Source of the DNA: Dendrocalamus latiflorus
Taxonomy: Eukaryota > Streptophyta > Magnoliopsida > Poales > Poaceae
Direction of reading: 5' to 3'
DNA length: 64,000 bases
Assembly (NCBI GenBank): GCA_017311315.1
Contig: CM029613.1
Span: forward strand, 808,501 to 872,500
Part shown: piece after piece, positions 23,701 to 33,514 of the stretch
Layout: each line of letters starts with the position of its first letter
How positions within the stretch are numbered: the stretch's first letter is position 1
The notes under the pieces: generated by a model
Databases searched by the model: none
What the model saw: only the letters and a program-made list of their open reading frames with translations
What the model was told of the DNA's origin: nothing
Position numbers and translations under genes: made by a program

Positions 23701-24634
23701 GCAGAAAAAACTCAAGGCCATGAAAATATGCTATATTATGAAATAGATTCAAATCACTATACTATTCATCCACGAAAATTTCTTATACATTGTCAAATAT
23801 GCAAAAAAAGAAAAAAAGAGAAAACCATTCTATGTGATTCAATTGACATGACAGCATTTGGATTGCAAACCTCCAAAATAAATTCAATAGGCGGTACATG
23901 GTACATAGACGGTTGTTAGGTAATTCCAAAATTCCAGATAAAACCAAATTCTATATTCTTCTTTAGCTGGTAGAATTTGTTTTCTAGTCACATCTCGACA
24001 TCAAGTTCCTTTCTCACACCTGTTGCTGTCCTCTTTGGCTTAGGCAGCATAGCCTCCTATACCTATCATACGTGATTGCTAGTACATGCTGCACCAACGC
24101 TTCAATTCAATTCGACCCCTATACCAAATGACAAAAACAGAGCTAGATAACATGTAAAATGCAAACGTACGATGAAAAATAGCCATAGCCGGTGCATTCA
24201 GATAGTAAAGTCTTTACTGACAATAAAATGCGCAGAGGTGGGTAATGCAGGAGCAGAAATCTCACATCTGCTTCTGGGCGCTGTGGAGATAGGACTTCTC
24301 GCAGTACTCGGAGGCGGAGTAGAGCTGCGGCCGCAGGTTCTTGAGCTCCTGCACGCGCGCGCGCGCATCAGCATCATATATCAAGAACCGTGGAACGACA
24401 GTGCCGGCTCCAAGAACCGGCCGGATCCACGAGCAAAGCAAAGAAAGAGCTCAAAAGGAGTTTTTTTTTGTCAGTGTGGGATCTGGGTTGGAATGATCTG
24501 GGGATGCAGGGCACCTGCAGGGCCTTGACGAAGCCCTTGCTGCGCTCCATGGAGGCCTCGTCGACGGTGGTGGGGCCGACTCCGGCGACCCCCGCCCAGC
24601 CGCCGGCCACCGGGCTCGGGCGCAATGGCTGCAT
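20773..24634 (-). CDS. ABIL1: ABI-like protein, SCAR/WAVE complex subunit (ABIL1-like)
   Basis: Eight coding exons with GT-AG introns: 24515-24634, 24266-24348, 23512-23662, 23325-23424, 22978-23050, 22808-22860, 21100-21188, 20773-20928. Phases agree throughout and give 274 aa. The start is the ATG at 24634; the in-frame GTG further upstream is not a plausible start. Residues 30-67 (DEASMERSKGFVKALQ, then LKNLRPQLYSASEYCEKSY) and 68-118 (VLDNLKDYAVRAVVNAVDHL) form the conserved helical ABI domain. It continues in exon 4 with TDKEGLRQQQ and HHKHYILP. The C-terminus (APVGTKSMLAALFIKHKSAK) matches the ABIL1 tail. ABI proteins are subunits of the WAVE complex, which activates ARP2/3 actin nucleation in the cytosol. 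The protein seems shorter than typical ABIL1 (about 300 aa): exon 4 joins directly to the SLSWHLASE region. Intron 6 (21189-22807) contains an LTR element. The paralogue assignment within the ABIL family is less certain than the family. Confidence 0.92.
21328..22728 (+). mobile_element. TRIM-like LTR element with three LTR segments, in intron 6 of the ABIL1-like gene
   Basis: LTR-like segments lie at 21328-21678 (351 bp) and 22382-22728 (347 bp). Both begin TGTTAAA and end ATAACA. A partial third segment at about 22224-22358 has the same end. After the first segment comes 'aaatggtataagatc', and after the partial one 'tgatatcacgg'; both resemble decayed tRNA-Met primer sites (TGGTATCAGA). There is no gag or pol frame in the 0.7-kb interior. 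The flanks TGTTC (left) and TGTTT (right) may be a mutated 5-bp target duplication. The arrangement fits a terminal-repeat retrotransposon in miniature with an extra LTR. It is antisense to the host gene. Confidence 0.8.
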
Positions 24635-26214
24635 TCCTTCCGGTCGCACGTTCTTGACGCTTCCTTGGCTCCGGTGTGAGGGGAACGGGGAGTGGGCAGA
24701 AGTTCGGAGGGGAAGCCAGTCTCCAGCGGAGACCGGAGTGGAGAGGAAGCGATGAGAAGGCGAGACACTGTCTGCTGCTAGCCTGCTACTCCTCCCTTTC
24801 TACTAGCTAATGTGCAGCCGTGTGCGTGCGATTGGTGCGGAGGACGGACGAGTGGAGAGAGCGGTGGTGGTGGCGCCGGGAAGCGCCGGTTAATCGATCT
24901 GCGATTTGGTTTTATCGATGGCGGTTGCACTCACGGAGCTTGGCTTTGCCGCTGGTTTAGTTGGGTGGTTAGTTGGGTCAGGTGGGTGGTTGGTTCTTTT
25001 TGTAGCTTTTCCTAATTGTCTGCACTAGGACATGGTTTATTCTCATCTGAGTAAAACACAACAGGAGAAAATGACTTCGAGGTAAGTAAGGATCTGAGTG
25101 TCTGACAAGAGCTGTAAAATGGTACAGGCACTCGTAATTTGGTCGTCATGCTGATATAATAATTATTTGGTTCGGTTTTCACTCGACTCATGAATCATGA
25201 CGAGGGCCTGCAAATGCAAGCACGGCCATCTTCGCCACATCGTCGATCTCCTGACCAAGCGTGGAGGAGTAAAGATACCTTAGCTGTGCAGCAGCGGACG
25301 AGCGGTTGGCGCTCATGAATGCTTGTCGGTTTGATCAGGGCTTCCATTCGGCGCAATCGAATGCAGCAATAACCGGCACTACTACCAGCAAAAGCGATCA
25401 TCTGATGTACGCCGTTTTGATGTGACCGTGAAATTGAGATTCAGAAGTACTTGCTAATAGTGTTCTTTTTTTAATTATCCGGTTTCTCCAATGATCTATA
25501 CAGATGCGTCGATCACCAGTTTGACATCTTGTAAGAGCAGGGACGGGAAAGGAGATTATCATACAGGCAACAGTGATTGGTACAAAATGAAGGTGAAAAC
25601 GAAGCTCGTAGTACTCCAGTTTAATGGGCTGACTTACTTCAGGTTGGACCAATACTACTGGAGGAGAGGACAGACCAATTGCGCGCATTGGACAGGTCCC
25701 AACCAAACCAACCAACCAACGTCGTCCTGCTCTAAGCTTGAGGTTAATTACGCGTAGTTCAAGCGTGCCAGGCCGGGTTGTTGAAGTAGGGGTGCTTGTT
25801 CAACCCAGTAAAGGTCACTCATACCGTTATACAATTGAGTGTACATACATCATACATGCATGTGGAAGCGTGGACGAAGCGGAAAAAGATCACATAAAAC
25901 CTTAAAAAATATTGTTATACTTTAATATTTCTTTTCATGCGTAGCAGCCCTCAAATCAGATCAGAATTTTTGAAACACGGCACAAGTATGCACGGTACCA
26001 ATAACGAAGTAGATAAATCTTGTAGAGAGAACCAAAATAACGGCGACGAAACAACCACAACAAAAGAAAAAGATTTGACGAAATCGACCGTAAATTCCAT
26101 AAACACATAGCCTCAAAAGAATAGAAGAGATTATTGCTCTCTTATAACCCTCTTAAACTTTTTAAGACCATTAGGTTATTGCACTATATAAGAATCTACT
26201 GTTAAAGAATAACA
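24635..26214. other. Upstream region of the ABIL1-like gene and spacer
   Basis: 24635-24800 is GC-rich and probably holds the 5'UTR and promoter (- strand). Opposite-strand frames here are shadows. 25030-26214 is spacer in which I recognise nothing. Confidence 0.5.
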
Positions 26215-26420
26215 TAGCATCTACTTAGCGACACGTGGCGCTAAAACCGTACAGTGACCGTGCGGTGCTCCACCATGTGTTGCCCTGTGGCTAAAACCGC
26301 ACTGTGACCATGCGGTGCTCCGCTACGTGTCGCTCCGTAGCTTGTCCGCGTGGTGATCATATGGTGCTCCGCCACGTGTTGCCTCGTGGTTAAAACCGCA
26401 CGGTGACCGTGCGTACGAGA
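26215..26420. repeat. Tandem repeat, about three to four diverged ~60-bp units
   Basis: Units share 'taaaaccgcacggtgaccgt', 'gcggtgctcc' and 'cacgtgttgcc' phrases. Similar phrases occur at about 47895. Probably a transposon-internal repeat. Confidence 0.7.
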
Positions 26421-26734
26421 GTGTTGTTTTTGCAATTGTGATTGCGAGGGTATTATTTTTGCCGATCACACTTTAAAATTTGCTATTTCAGCCAAAAACT
26501 CAGCAACTATTCGCTGTACGTGATTTTTATACTGTGAGTGTAAAAAAATACTTTAGTGATATTAGTGATATTATGATCGGTAGAAAATGAAGGTACTCAG
26601 ATATTTTCCCCAGAATGGGCTCGCTCGTTTTGGGGTTGCGCACCAGACCAATACGGGAAAAGACCTGGTATTTTCCCCATTGCTCTCAACCTCAGGCAGG
26701 CTAGTACCAACTCGTTGCCTTTTTGCTCGTTGTC

Positions 26735-27550
26735 ATGTCTATGCCGAGCGGCGGCGTCCTCAAGGATGTCCTGCGGCCTCTGCTGAATCGGCTCGACACC
26801 GTCCTCCATCTCTTCTCCGTGGCCGCTTCGGCGTCCGAATTAGGCGGCCGCAACATCCTGCAGAAGCTAGCGAAAGAAATGAAGTTTCTCGAATACTGGT
26901 GCGAAGAAACCGGGGAAAAATTCGATGAGGAAGGCGGAGTAGTAGTGGGCTACCTCTGGTCCCCGATGCTGTCTCGCATTGACGAGATCAGGAGCGTTTA
27001 CCCCACTCTCGCCGCTTGCCAAGACAGGCCCGAAATGCTCCGTCTCATGGCGACGATGCGGGAGATGGTCGAGTCTCTGCTCGAGGCCAACACCAGGCCG
27101 GTCGATGAGTTCGCCGCGTCCTTGAGAGATGACCTTAGCATCGTCTCGTTGGAGGCGCATCTGACAATCCTCAGCCGTCTTCTCACGGACGGCATCCTCC
27201 ACAAGGACGCCTCCGAGGCCAAGCTTCTCCTGGCCAAGATCCGCGGCGGTCTTGCCCGCTTGGAGGGCGCGTTCCACGAGATCCAGCACAGCGAGAAGGC
27301 CATCGAGGGCTCCTTCGGCGCCGTGCAGCACCTCATCGACGAGCTGCTCGAGAGCCCCGGTGACGCGCCGACGGCCAGGCAGGACCAGCTCAAGTGGCTT
27401 ATCGAGGCGCTGTCGTCCGTCGACAAGGAGGTGGCCGCGATCACCCGCCGGGTAAACGACTCGTTCCATCTATCAGCAGCAGCCAAAACCGCGACCGCGC
27501 CGGGCGCGAGTCCTACCGCGACAGTGGCAGACCCAGTATTTTTAACATGA
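26735..27550 (+). CDS. Unplaced helical protein, probably 3'-truncated
   Basis: A single open frame of 271 aa from the ATG at 26735; an upstream in-frame TTG is not a credible start. Codon use is GC-rich at third positions, as in monocot genes, and the opposite frames are shadows. The protein looks almost wholly alpha-helical, with many Leu/Glu/Arg heptad-like stretches (for example IRGGLARLEGAFHEIQ, about 173-188), and no signal peptide or membrane segment. I do not recognise the family. The N-terminal disposition loosely recalls coiled-coil domains of plant resistance proteins, but no diagnostic motif (such as EDVID or a P-loop) is present. The last nine or so codons are read from CAGTGGCAGACCCAGTATTT at 27523, which resembles a hAT-type MITE terminus, so the native 3' end may be missing. 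Confidence 0.55.
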   Translation: MSMPSGGVLKDVLRPLLNRLDTVLHLFSVAASASELGGRNILQKLAKEMKFLEYWCEETGEKFDEEGGVVVGYLWSPMLSRIDEIRSVYPTLAACQDRPEMLRLMATMREMVESLLEANTRPVDEFAASLRDDLSIVSLEAHLTILSRLLTDGILHKDASEAKLLLAKIRGGLARLEGAFHEIQHSEKAIEGSFGAVQHLIDELLESPGDAPTARQDQLKWLIEALSSVDKEVAAITRRVNDSFHLSAAAKTATAPGASPTATVADPVFLT

Positions 27551-28160
27551 ATGTTTGAATCTTGAAACTAAGTTACTTAAATACGTCGATATCGCAGCGC
27601 ATCATTCTCAAAATATCGATACAACGATACGTGTATGTAGATATAATAAAAATACATAAATTATAGAAATTAATGATTTCTTATGAGGAAATGGACGACA
27701 TAAGGCGAGCATAATTATATGAATTAAACAGCAAATTATAAAGATAAATTAGAGTTGTATATCTTAGTGATCTTGCCTTTTTTGCTTTTTCCCTATCAGC
27801 AAGAACTGTCCCTAAGACGAAATTGTATGTTCCTTTTTTTGGAGCAAAACAGACCAAGAAAGTAAATAAGTGGAGTTGGGTGGAGCACATCTAGATCTGA
27901 AGAGAGGACGATGAAAATAAGTTGGAAGTGCTACTTACTTCCCAATGCCACGCTCCCTCCCGACTACCGCGCTGCTCCCTTCCTGTCGTCCGCTTCCTAC
28001 CTTTGTGTTCGTTGTGCCACTGCCTGCTTGCCTGCGACACCTCTATGCTCACCCACACTACCACATGCTCACCTTGCACCACGCGCGCCTCACACATAAT
28101 TGTCGTCACATCATGGCACCATGTCCGCATGATGCATGTTCTTGTTGTATGATTGCGTTG
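27551..28160. other. Spacer, no supported gene
   Basis: AT-rich until 27900, then a mixed stretch up to the pol fragment. I looked for a right-hand partner of the putative transposon terminus at 27523 and did not find one. Confidence 0.5.
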
Positions 28161-30711
28161 TCAAGCGCAATACTTTGTGACGTGGTCGGCTGCCTTGACT
28201 CGCATTCCATCGAGGAGATCCAAAGACATAGCTCGCTCTTCGGTCAGAGCTGGAGCGAGGACCCTCCTCGACCCGACCTTGGTTTCCTCTGGTGTGATGG
28301 CCTCATCCCCGAAGAGGAGCTTGAACGGTGTGAAGCCCGTAGGGCACGTCATCGTGGTACGGATGGACTAGAGTACACTTGGCGTCTCTTGCGGCCATCT
28401 GCCCTTTGAGAGACCTATGAGGCGCTTCTTAATGCCCACGGAGATGGTGCCACAGGCCTGCTTGACTGCCCCATTGGACTGTGGGTGTCCTATGGAGGCA
28501 CAACAAATATTGATGCCCATGCGGTCGCAGAATGCCTTGAACTTGGCAAAGTCAAACTGCAGGCCGTTGTCGACGGTGATCTCCTTTGGGACCCCGAAGC
28601 GGCAAATGATATTTTGCCAGAGGAACCGCTGCACTGCTGCGGAGGTGACCTTGGCCTGGGCGGTCGCCTCGGACCATTTGGAGAAGTATTCGAATGCGAC
28701 CATGATGAATCATGAAACCCCAGGGGCGCATGGCAGAGGGCCGACAACATCGAGTCCCTATCGTGTCAACGACCAAACCGACAGGATAGGCTGGAAGTGA
28801 GTGGGGGCCTATGAATAGTCCTGCCCATCCACTGCCATCCTTGACACTTCTTGACGAGGTTGTGCGTGTTGACAGTCGTAGTAGGCCAGTAGAAGCCCTG
28901 CCTAAATGCCTTACCAACGAGGGCACTTGGCGCAATATGGGAGCCGTAGAGTCCAATGTGAATTTCAGATAGGAGGTGTCGTCCCTCGTAGCGTGAAAGG
29001 CATTGGAGGAGTGGGGCACACACCCCATGCTTGTACAGTACATCGACAAGCACATGGAAGGTTCTGGCATGTTGCTGTAGCTGTCGTAGTTCAAGGGGGT
29101 CATCTGGTTCAACCATTCCTTAGAGGGATGGCCGCACCGGGTAGGGTCTCGGTGAATGCCCCCACCAGTGGCTGGGTTCGCTGACTGGCCGCTTTGGCTA
29201 GGGCATCGTCTTCTTCATTGTCTGTGCACAGAACGGCCTTGATGGTGATACCCAAGAAATGGTGCTTCCTCACTCTAACGGCCACCAGGTATTTGGCAAG
29301 ATCTAGGTCTTTAGTCTAGTAAGATTTGTCAACATGCCCCACCAGCAGACGGGAGTTTGTATGCACCAACACCCTTTGTGCGCCTAGGGCTTTGAGCTTG
29401 TCGAGGCCGAAGAGCAGGTCCTCATATTCGACCATGTTGTTTATCGCTGGGAAGTCCAGGTGCATGGAGTAGAAAAGGCGACGCCCCTCCGGCGTAGTGA
29501 CGATCGCTTCGACGCCTGCTCCAGAGGCGCTATAAGCTCCATCGGTATGGAGACTGCATACTAGCTCAGTAGGTGGCTGCATTTGTAGTTGGGCCAGTGG
29601 GGTCCACTCTGCAATGAAGTCTATGAGGATCTAGGATTTAATCATCGTGCGGGGAGTGTAGGTCAGGGAGAAATGCATGAGTTCGGTCGCCTATACCAAT
29701 GCGACTTGTTGACTCCCTATTCTGCAACATTTCAACCAAGGGGAACAACGAAGGCACCGTGATGTGGTAAGCCAGGAAGTAATGGTGGAGCTTTTGCAAA
29801 GCCATCAGAAGCGCGTAGGCCAAGTTCTCCAATTTGGTATATCTTGTCTTGGCTCCCTGGAGGGCATCCAAGATGAAGTATACCGGGCGCTAGATGGACC
29901 CCTCCTCCAAGACGAGGACCGTGCTTACTGCTACTGGTGTGTCCGCCAGATAAAGCAACAGCGGAGTCTTTGGTGTTGGGGAGACCAGAGTTGGAAGGTT
30001 GGCTAGATGCTTCTTGAGCTCATCGAAAGCCACTGCGCAATCATCGGTCCAGTGGAATCCATCACAGCCTTAGAGCATTTTGAAAAATGGGAGGCCTCGC
30101 TCGCCTGACCTGGATCAGAAACGGCTGAGGGCAGCAAGCCGGCCTGTGAGCCTCTGGACCTCCCTTATGATCCTAGGTGGTTCCATGGAGAGGAATGCAT
30201 CAACTTTTTTTTGGGTTCGCCTGTATTCCTCGTCCGGACACAAGAAATCTGAGCAGCTTTCCTACTTGCACCTCGAAATCGAAGGTTGCCGAAGGTTTCT
30301 TGGAGGTCTGGTACTTTTAACCACCACGTCATCAACGTGGGTTTTGATGTTCCTCCCGAGATGGGTGGCGAGGGCGATGGCGACCAGGCGGGTGAACGTG
30401 ACTCCTACATTTTTGAGGCTGAAGGGCATGCGGATGAAGCAGTATGTGCCTCCGGAGGTGATGAAACTTGTCTTCATCTCATCCTCTCTGGCCATATGAA
30501 TTTGGTGGTAGCCGGAGTATGCGCCTAGGAAGCTCATTAATTCGCATCCAACCATGGCATCCACTAGCTGGTCGATCCACACAAGTGGATAGTTGTCTTT
30601 CAGGCAAGCCTTGTTGAGATTGGTGAAATCGATGCACGGTACTTCGACCACAGAACATCGATAGCACCTACAATCTAAACAACGAGCCACCAAAAACATG
30701 GTGCTAATCAT
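28161..30711 (-). mobile_element. Decayed Ty3/gypsy pol fragment (Tat-like)
   Basis: Read on the - strand, the domains run 30690 to 28161 in order. The reverse transcriptase (30262-30690) has a DNYPL block, a GYHQIHMA block and HVDDVVVKS in place of the usual YVDD. Next come connection/RNase H remnants (29638-30250) and a second RNase H-like domain (29316-29582, HTDGAYS). The integrase zinc-binding region follows (28766-29116), then an integrase core (28368-28703, including TVDNGLQF and GHPQSNGAVKQ), ending at 28161-28352. Several frameshifts and stops separate these blocks. No gag, protease or LTR is found beside it. A dual RNase H and this domain order are typical of the Tat lineage. It cannot encode a working polyprotein. 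Confidence 0.88.
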
Positions 30712-30716
30712 AAATA

Positions 30717-30796
30717 GGCCTGCTTTGGTTCATCTACATTCTCTAATTATGTTGTTTTATAATGTAATTAAAGAATGTTGATGAACTAAAGGAGGC
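30717..30796. mobile_element. Short Tourist-like MITE
   Basis: Left GGCCTGCTTTGGTTCATC pairs with right 'gatgaactaaaggaggc'. Similarity extends through 'acattctctaatta'. ATA trinucleotides on both sides could be the 3-bp target duplication expected for PIF/Harbinger-type MITEs. Confidence 0.65.
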
Positions 30797-30817
30797 ATAT
30801 TTATGTTATTGTGAGAA

Positions 30818-31034
30818 CGCAATCATAGACGGTTCTTAACTAGAACTGTTTGTGATAATAGACTATCACAGACAGTTCTAGTTACGAATCGTCTGTGATA
30901 AGGGTTATCACATATGGTTCAAAAATCGTCTGTAATGCCCTTAGGGTATTACTGACCCATAAAAACAGACGGTTCAGAAAACCGTCCGTGGTGACATTTT
31001 CGAACTGTCTGTGATGAGCTTATCTGTAGTAGTG
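30818..31034 (-). mobile_element. CACTA transposon terminus with subterminal repeats
   Basis: The right edge is the reverse complement of CACTACTACAGATA at 31021-31034, a CACTA-type end. To its left is an array of AACCGTCTGTGATA-type units in both orientations, the usual subterminal structure of grass CACTA elements. The rest of the element is not recognisable, so this is a terminal remnant. Confidence 0.8.
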
Positions 31035-31489
31035 TGTCATGCCCGTGGAGGGAAGGACGTCGACGCCCGGTGGCCTCGCATGCCGGCACAAGGGAGGCAG
31101 CGACGGCCATAGCCTTCCCGTTGGCAGCGTCTAGAACCCTAGATTGGTTTTTAAAGAGGGAGTTGTTTACCTTTTGGGAAGAAGAAAACGTGTGGGAAAA
31201 AGAATGGTTAAGAATTTCAGAATTTACTGGAGTATAGATAGACAAGGTTAGATTCGAAATTTCTAAGATTTCATTGGGATTTCCTTTTTATTTTTGGATT
31301 TTGTAAAGAAAAAACTAAGGGTGGTGCAATACCTAACAAAATTCACGCAATTCAAAACTCATGGTACGTAGTAGTTATATATAATTTTGATTAATACAAT
31401 TAAATTTAGTACACATTTTACTATGATTTTTCTATCAATTTTATTTTAAAATATATTATTTAAAAATTAGTTGTTGCAATTTAATTATA
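31035..31489. other. Spacer, no supported gene
   Basis: A GC-rich first 100 bp and then AT-rich DNA. No gene or repeat recognised. Confidence 0.45.
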
Positions 31490-32180
31490 AGCTATAAGTG
31501 AAAAAAAAAACCGGACGAAAACGTGCGGGCTCGGGACCGAGGGAAAAATCTTGCTGCCGCACGGACCGGTGGACGAAGACGCGCTGCGCGGACCGAGTGG
31601 CGGGCGGGCGTGACGCGCTGTCTCCGGTCTCCGCACGGGCGGTTATCGGAGAAAAAACGCGCAGTCTCCGCGCGGGCAGTGCGTTGTCTCGGCGCGCTGT
31701 CGCTTTCGCTGCTGTAGCTTCGATCGCGCTCTCTCTCTCTCTCTCTCCTCGCCGAATCAGTTGTAGCAGATGCGTTTGACGGCTGTCTCGGATTCGGCGA
31801 GAGACTATTTTTGCTGCCGTGCGCCGAGACGGAATCGTTAGAGACAAAAAAAAATTTTCCTTCGGATCTCTTAAACGCTAATCTCCAGCGTTTTACAAAA
31901 TAATACAAAAAATAGAGACAAAAAACATAAATTTTTAAATAAAAAATTCTTACGGAAAAAACATAGGTGCACAAAGTTAATCATTATAATGAAGAGATAT
32001 TACAATAAAACGCTTCTTCGTTCCTATGGACTACTAGGGCAATCTATATGGTAGAAAAAAAGAGTTTCATATGGAGAGAAAATCGAATCAGAGTCGATTG
32101 ATATAAATTTACACCATATTTGATATAACCTGTGTATGGCCTAAACACATATCATGCCATATCTGGCATGGTACGACGAA
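31490..32180 (-). repeat. Inverted, diverged copy of the TRIM-like LTR family
   Basis: The reverse complement of about 31910-32180 follows the LTR at 22382-22728: a GCCAGATATGGCATGA block, 'atatggtgt', 'cgactctgattcg', 'ttctctccatatga' and 'tagtccatagga', in that order. 31490-31850 is GC-rich with a CT microsatellite (about 31729-31748) and may be internal sequence of the same element. Confidence 0.65.
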
Positions 32181-32506
32181 GTGTTCTACACAGACATTAC
32201 GAGTTTGGATCAATTTCAACACAGTTCATCACCCATTGCATTTTCAACCATTCATATGGCGCAACAAAAGCTTCAAGCAATGCATCCCTCGTATTGTTCT
32301 CTTGTTCAGGGGTCAGATCAGGCTAGATCTTGTTAGCTCCTTCATCCATGGCCGAAACGCCCTGCACACAGCAAGTTCAATACGCCGCCAGCAATTTTGT
32401 CAAAAACGTTGCATGCAAGAAGCACCACCTCAATCAAACCCAAAAATGAAACTTGCCTGAGGTGAGGGGAAGTTCCGTGGAGGAGGAGGCTTCGACTATT
32501 CTTAGG
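32181..32506. other. Spacer, nothing recognised
   Basis: Overlapping short frames only; no gene supported. Confidence 0.4.
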
Positions 32507-32752
32507 GCCTGTTCTTTTCAGCTTCTAAAAGCTGTTTTTCGGGTTTTCTATATTAACTAGCTTTGAAACAGAGTATTTTTTTAAGATAGGATCTACTAGT
32601 TAATTGTAGTATATACTTTACTGACTTCATTTATATCGGCAAAAACCGCACACGAGTTTCTATTATTCTGTAATCTCTCGTACAAACAGCCCAAAAATCA
32701 CAAACCGCAGCTAAAAGCTACAAGCCGCAGCCAAAAAGAACATGCTCTTAGC
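32507..32752. mobile_element. MITE with GTTCTTTT-type ends
   Basis: Left GGGCCTGTTCTTTTCAGCTT pairs with the reverse complement of the right end ('aagctacaagccgcagccaaaaagaacatg'), and both ends are AAAAGCTG-rich. Non-coding; TSD not clear. Confidence 0.65.
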
Positions 32753-32934
32753 TTCGGCCTGTGCGACGCGCCCGATGCAGGCTGGCGGCGAGGTTTCACG
32801 GGTGTGGCTGCGGGCACGAATGAGGATTGGAATCAAGTGTGATGGTTACTAAATTGAAGGATTGCAATCAAGGGTTTTTAATCCCTCTTCTCTTCCTTTC
32901 ATTAATCTCATGTTTGATTGTATATGTTTGTCTA

Positions 32935-33045
32935 TACAGTGGTACATGCTTTGTGCTGGCAGCATGGTTAATGCATGGTACATGTTTTGTGCTGGCAGCA
33001 TGGTTAATGCATGGTACATGTTTTGTGCTGGCTGGCAGCATAGCT
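32935..33045. repeat. Tandem repeat, three ~39-bp units
   Basis: The unit 'ggtacatgttttgtgctggcagcatggttaatgcat' occurs nearly perfectly three times; the last is truncated and followed by an extra GGCT. Confidence 0.85.
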
Positions 33046-33191
33046 AGCAGTTGCATGCATGCATGTCTTAACGCTGGCATTTGCAAGCAACGGGTGGCTA
33101 ACAGCATGCATGCAGGTGGCTGTTCGCAGCAAAGCGTCGCGACGCTGCCAGTAACGCGATCGTTCGCTGCGACGCGGCCAGCAGCACTTCA

Positions 33192-33202
33192 CTTCTATAA
33201 AT
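33192..33202 (+). promoter_or_regulatory. Candidate TATA box, + strand
   Basis: TCTATAAATAGCAG is a good TATA match, followed by 'tgaaaggtagagagaag' and an AT-rich leader-like stretch. No downstream + strand gene is present, so a transcript from here would run antisense into the anion channel gene. An old LTR promoter is one explanation. Weak evidence. Confidence 0.3.
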
Positions 33203-33514
33203 AGCAGCACTTCAAAAGAATGCGCTTAGGTGAAAGGTAGAGAGAAGAAAGATATCATACAGATTTCTAACACCGAGCAATATCAGTTTGTGCATTTTTA
33301 ATAGAAGCAATGATGTTTTGTTGCATCATGTAAGTGCTGCAAAGTTTCGTAAGATTAAAGTTTATTCTTACAATACATGGCTGCCGATCTGCCAGTATGT
33401 GCAGCAAACGTGCGCATATCAAAACGAGCTCTGTGCGAGTAAACTGGTAGTACTAATCAACAAGCTAGCCGTGCATGCAATGCAATGTTGCCATTGCGCA
33501 CATGCCGCGCTGAT

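Noticed and set aside
24790..25015. 67-aa Cys/Gly/Trp-rich + strand frame divergent from the ABIL1-like gene
   Set aside because: It lies in the promoter/leader zone of the - strand gene and shows no domain or conserved motif.
26867..27486. - strand frames opposite the unplaced ORF
   Set aside because: Shadow frames; the + strand frame is longer and has ordinary coding composition.
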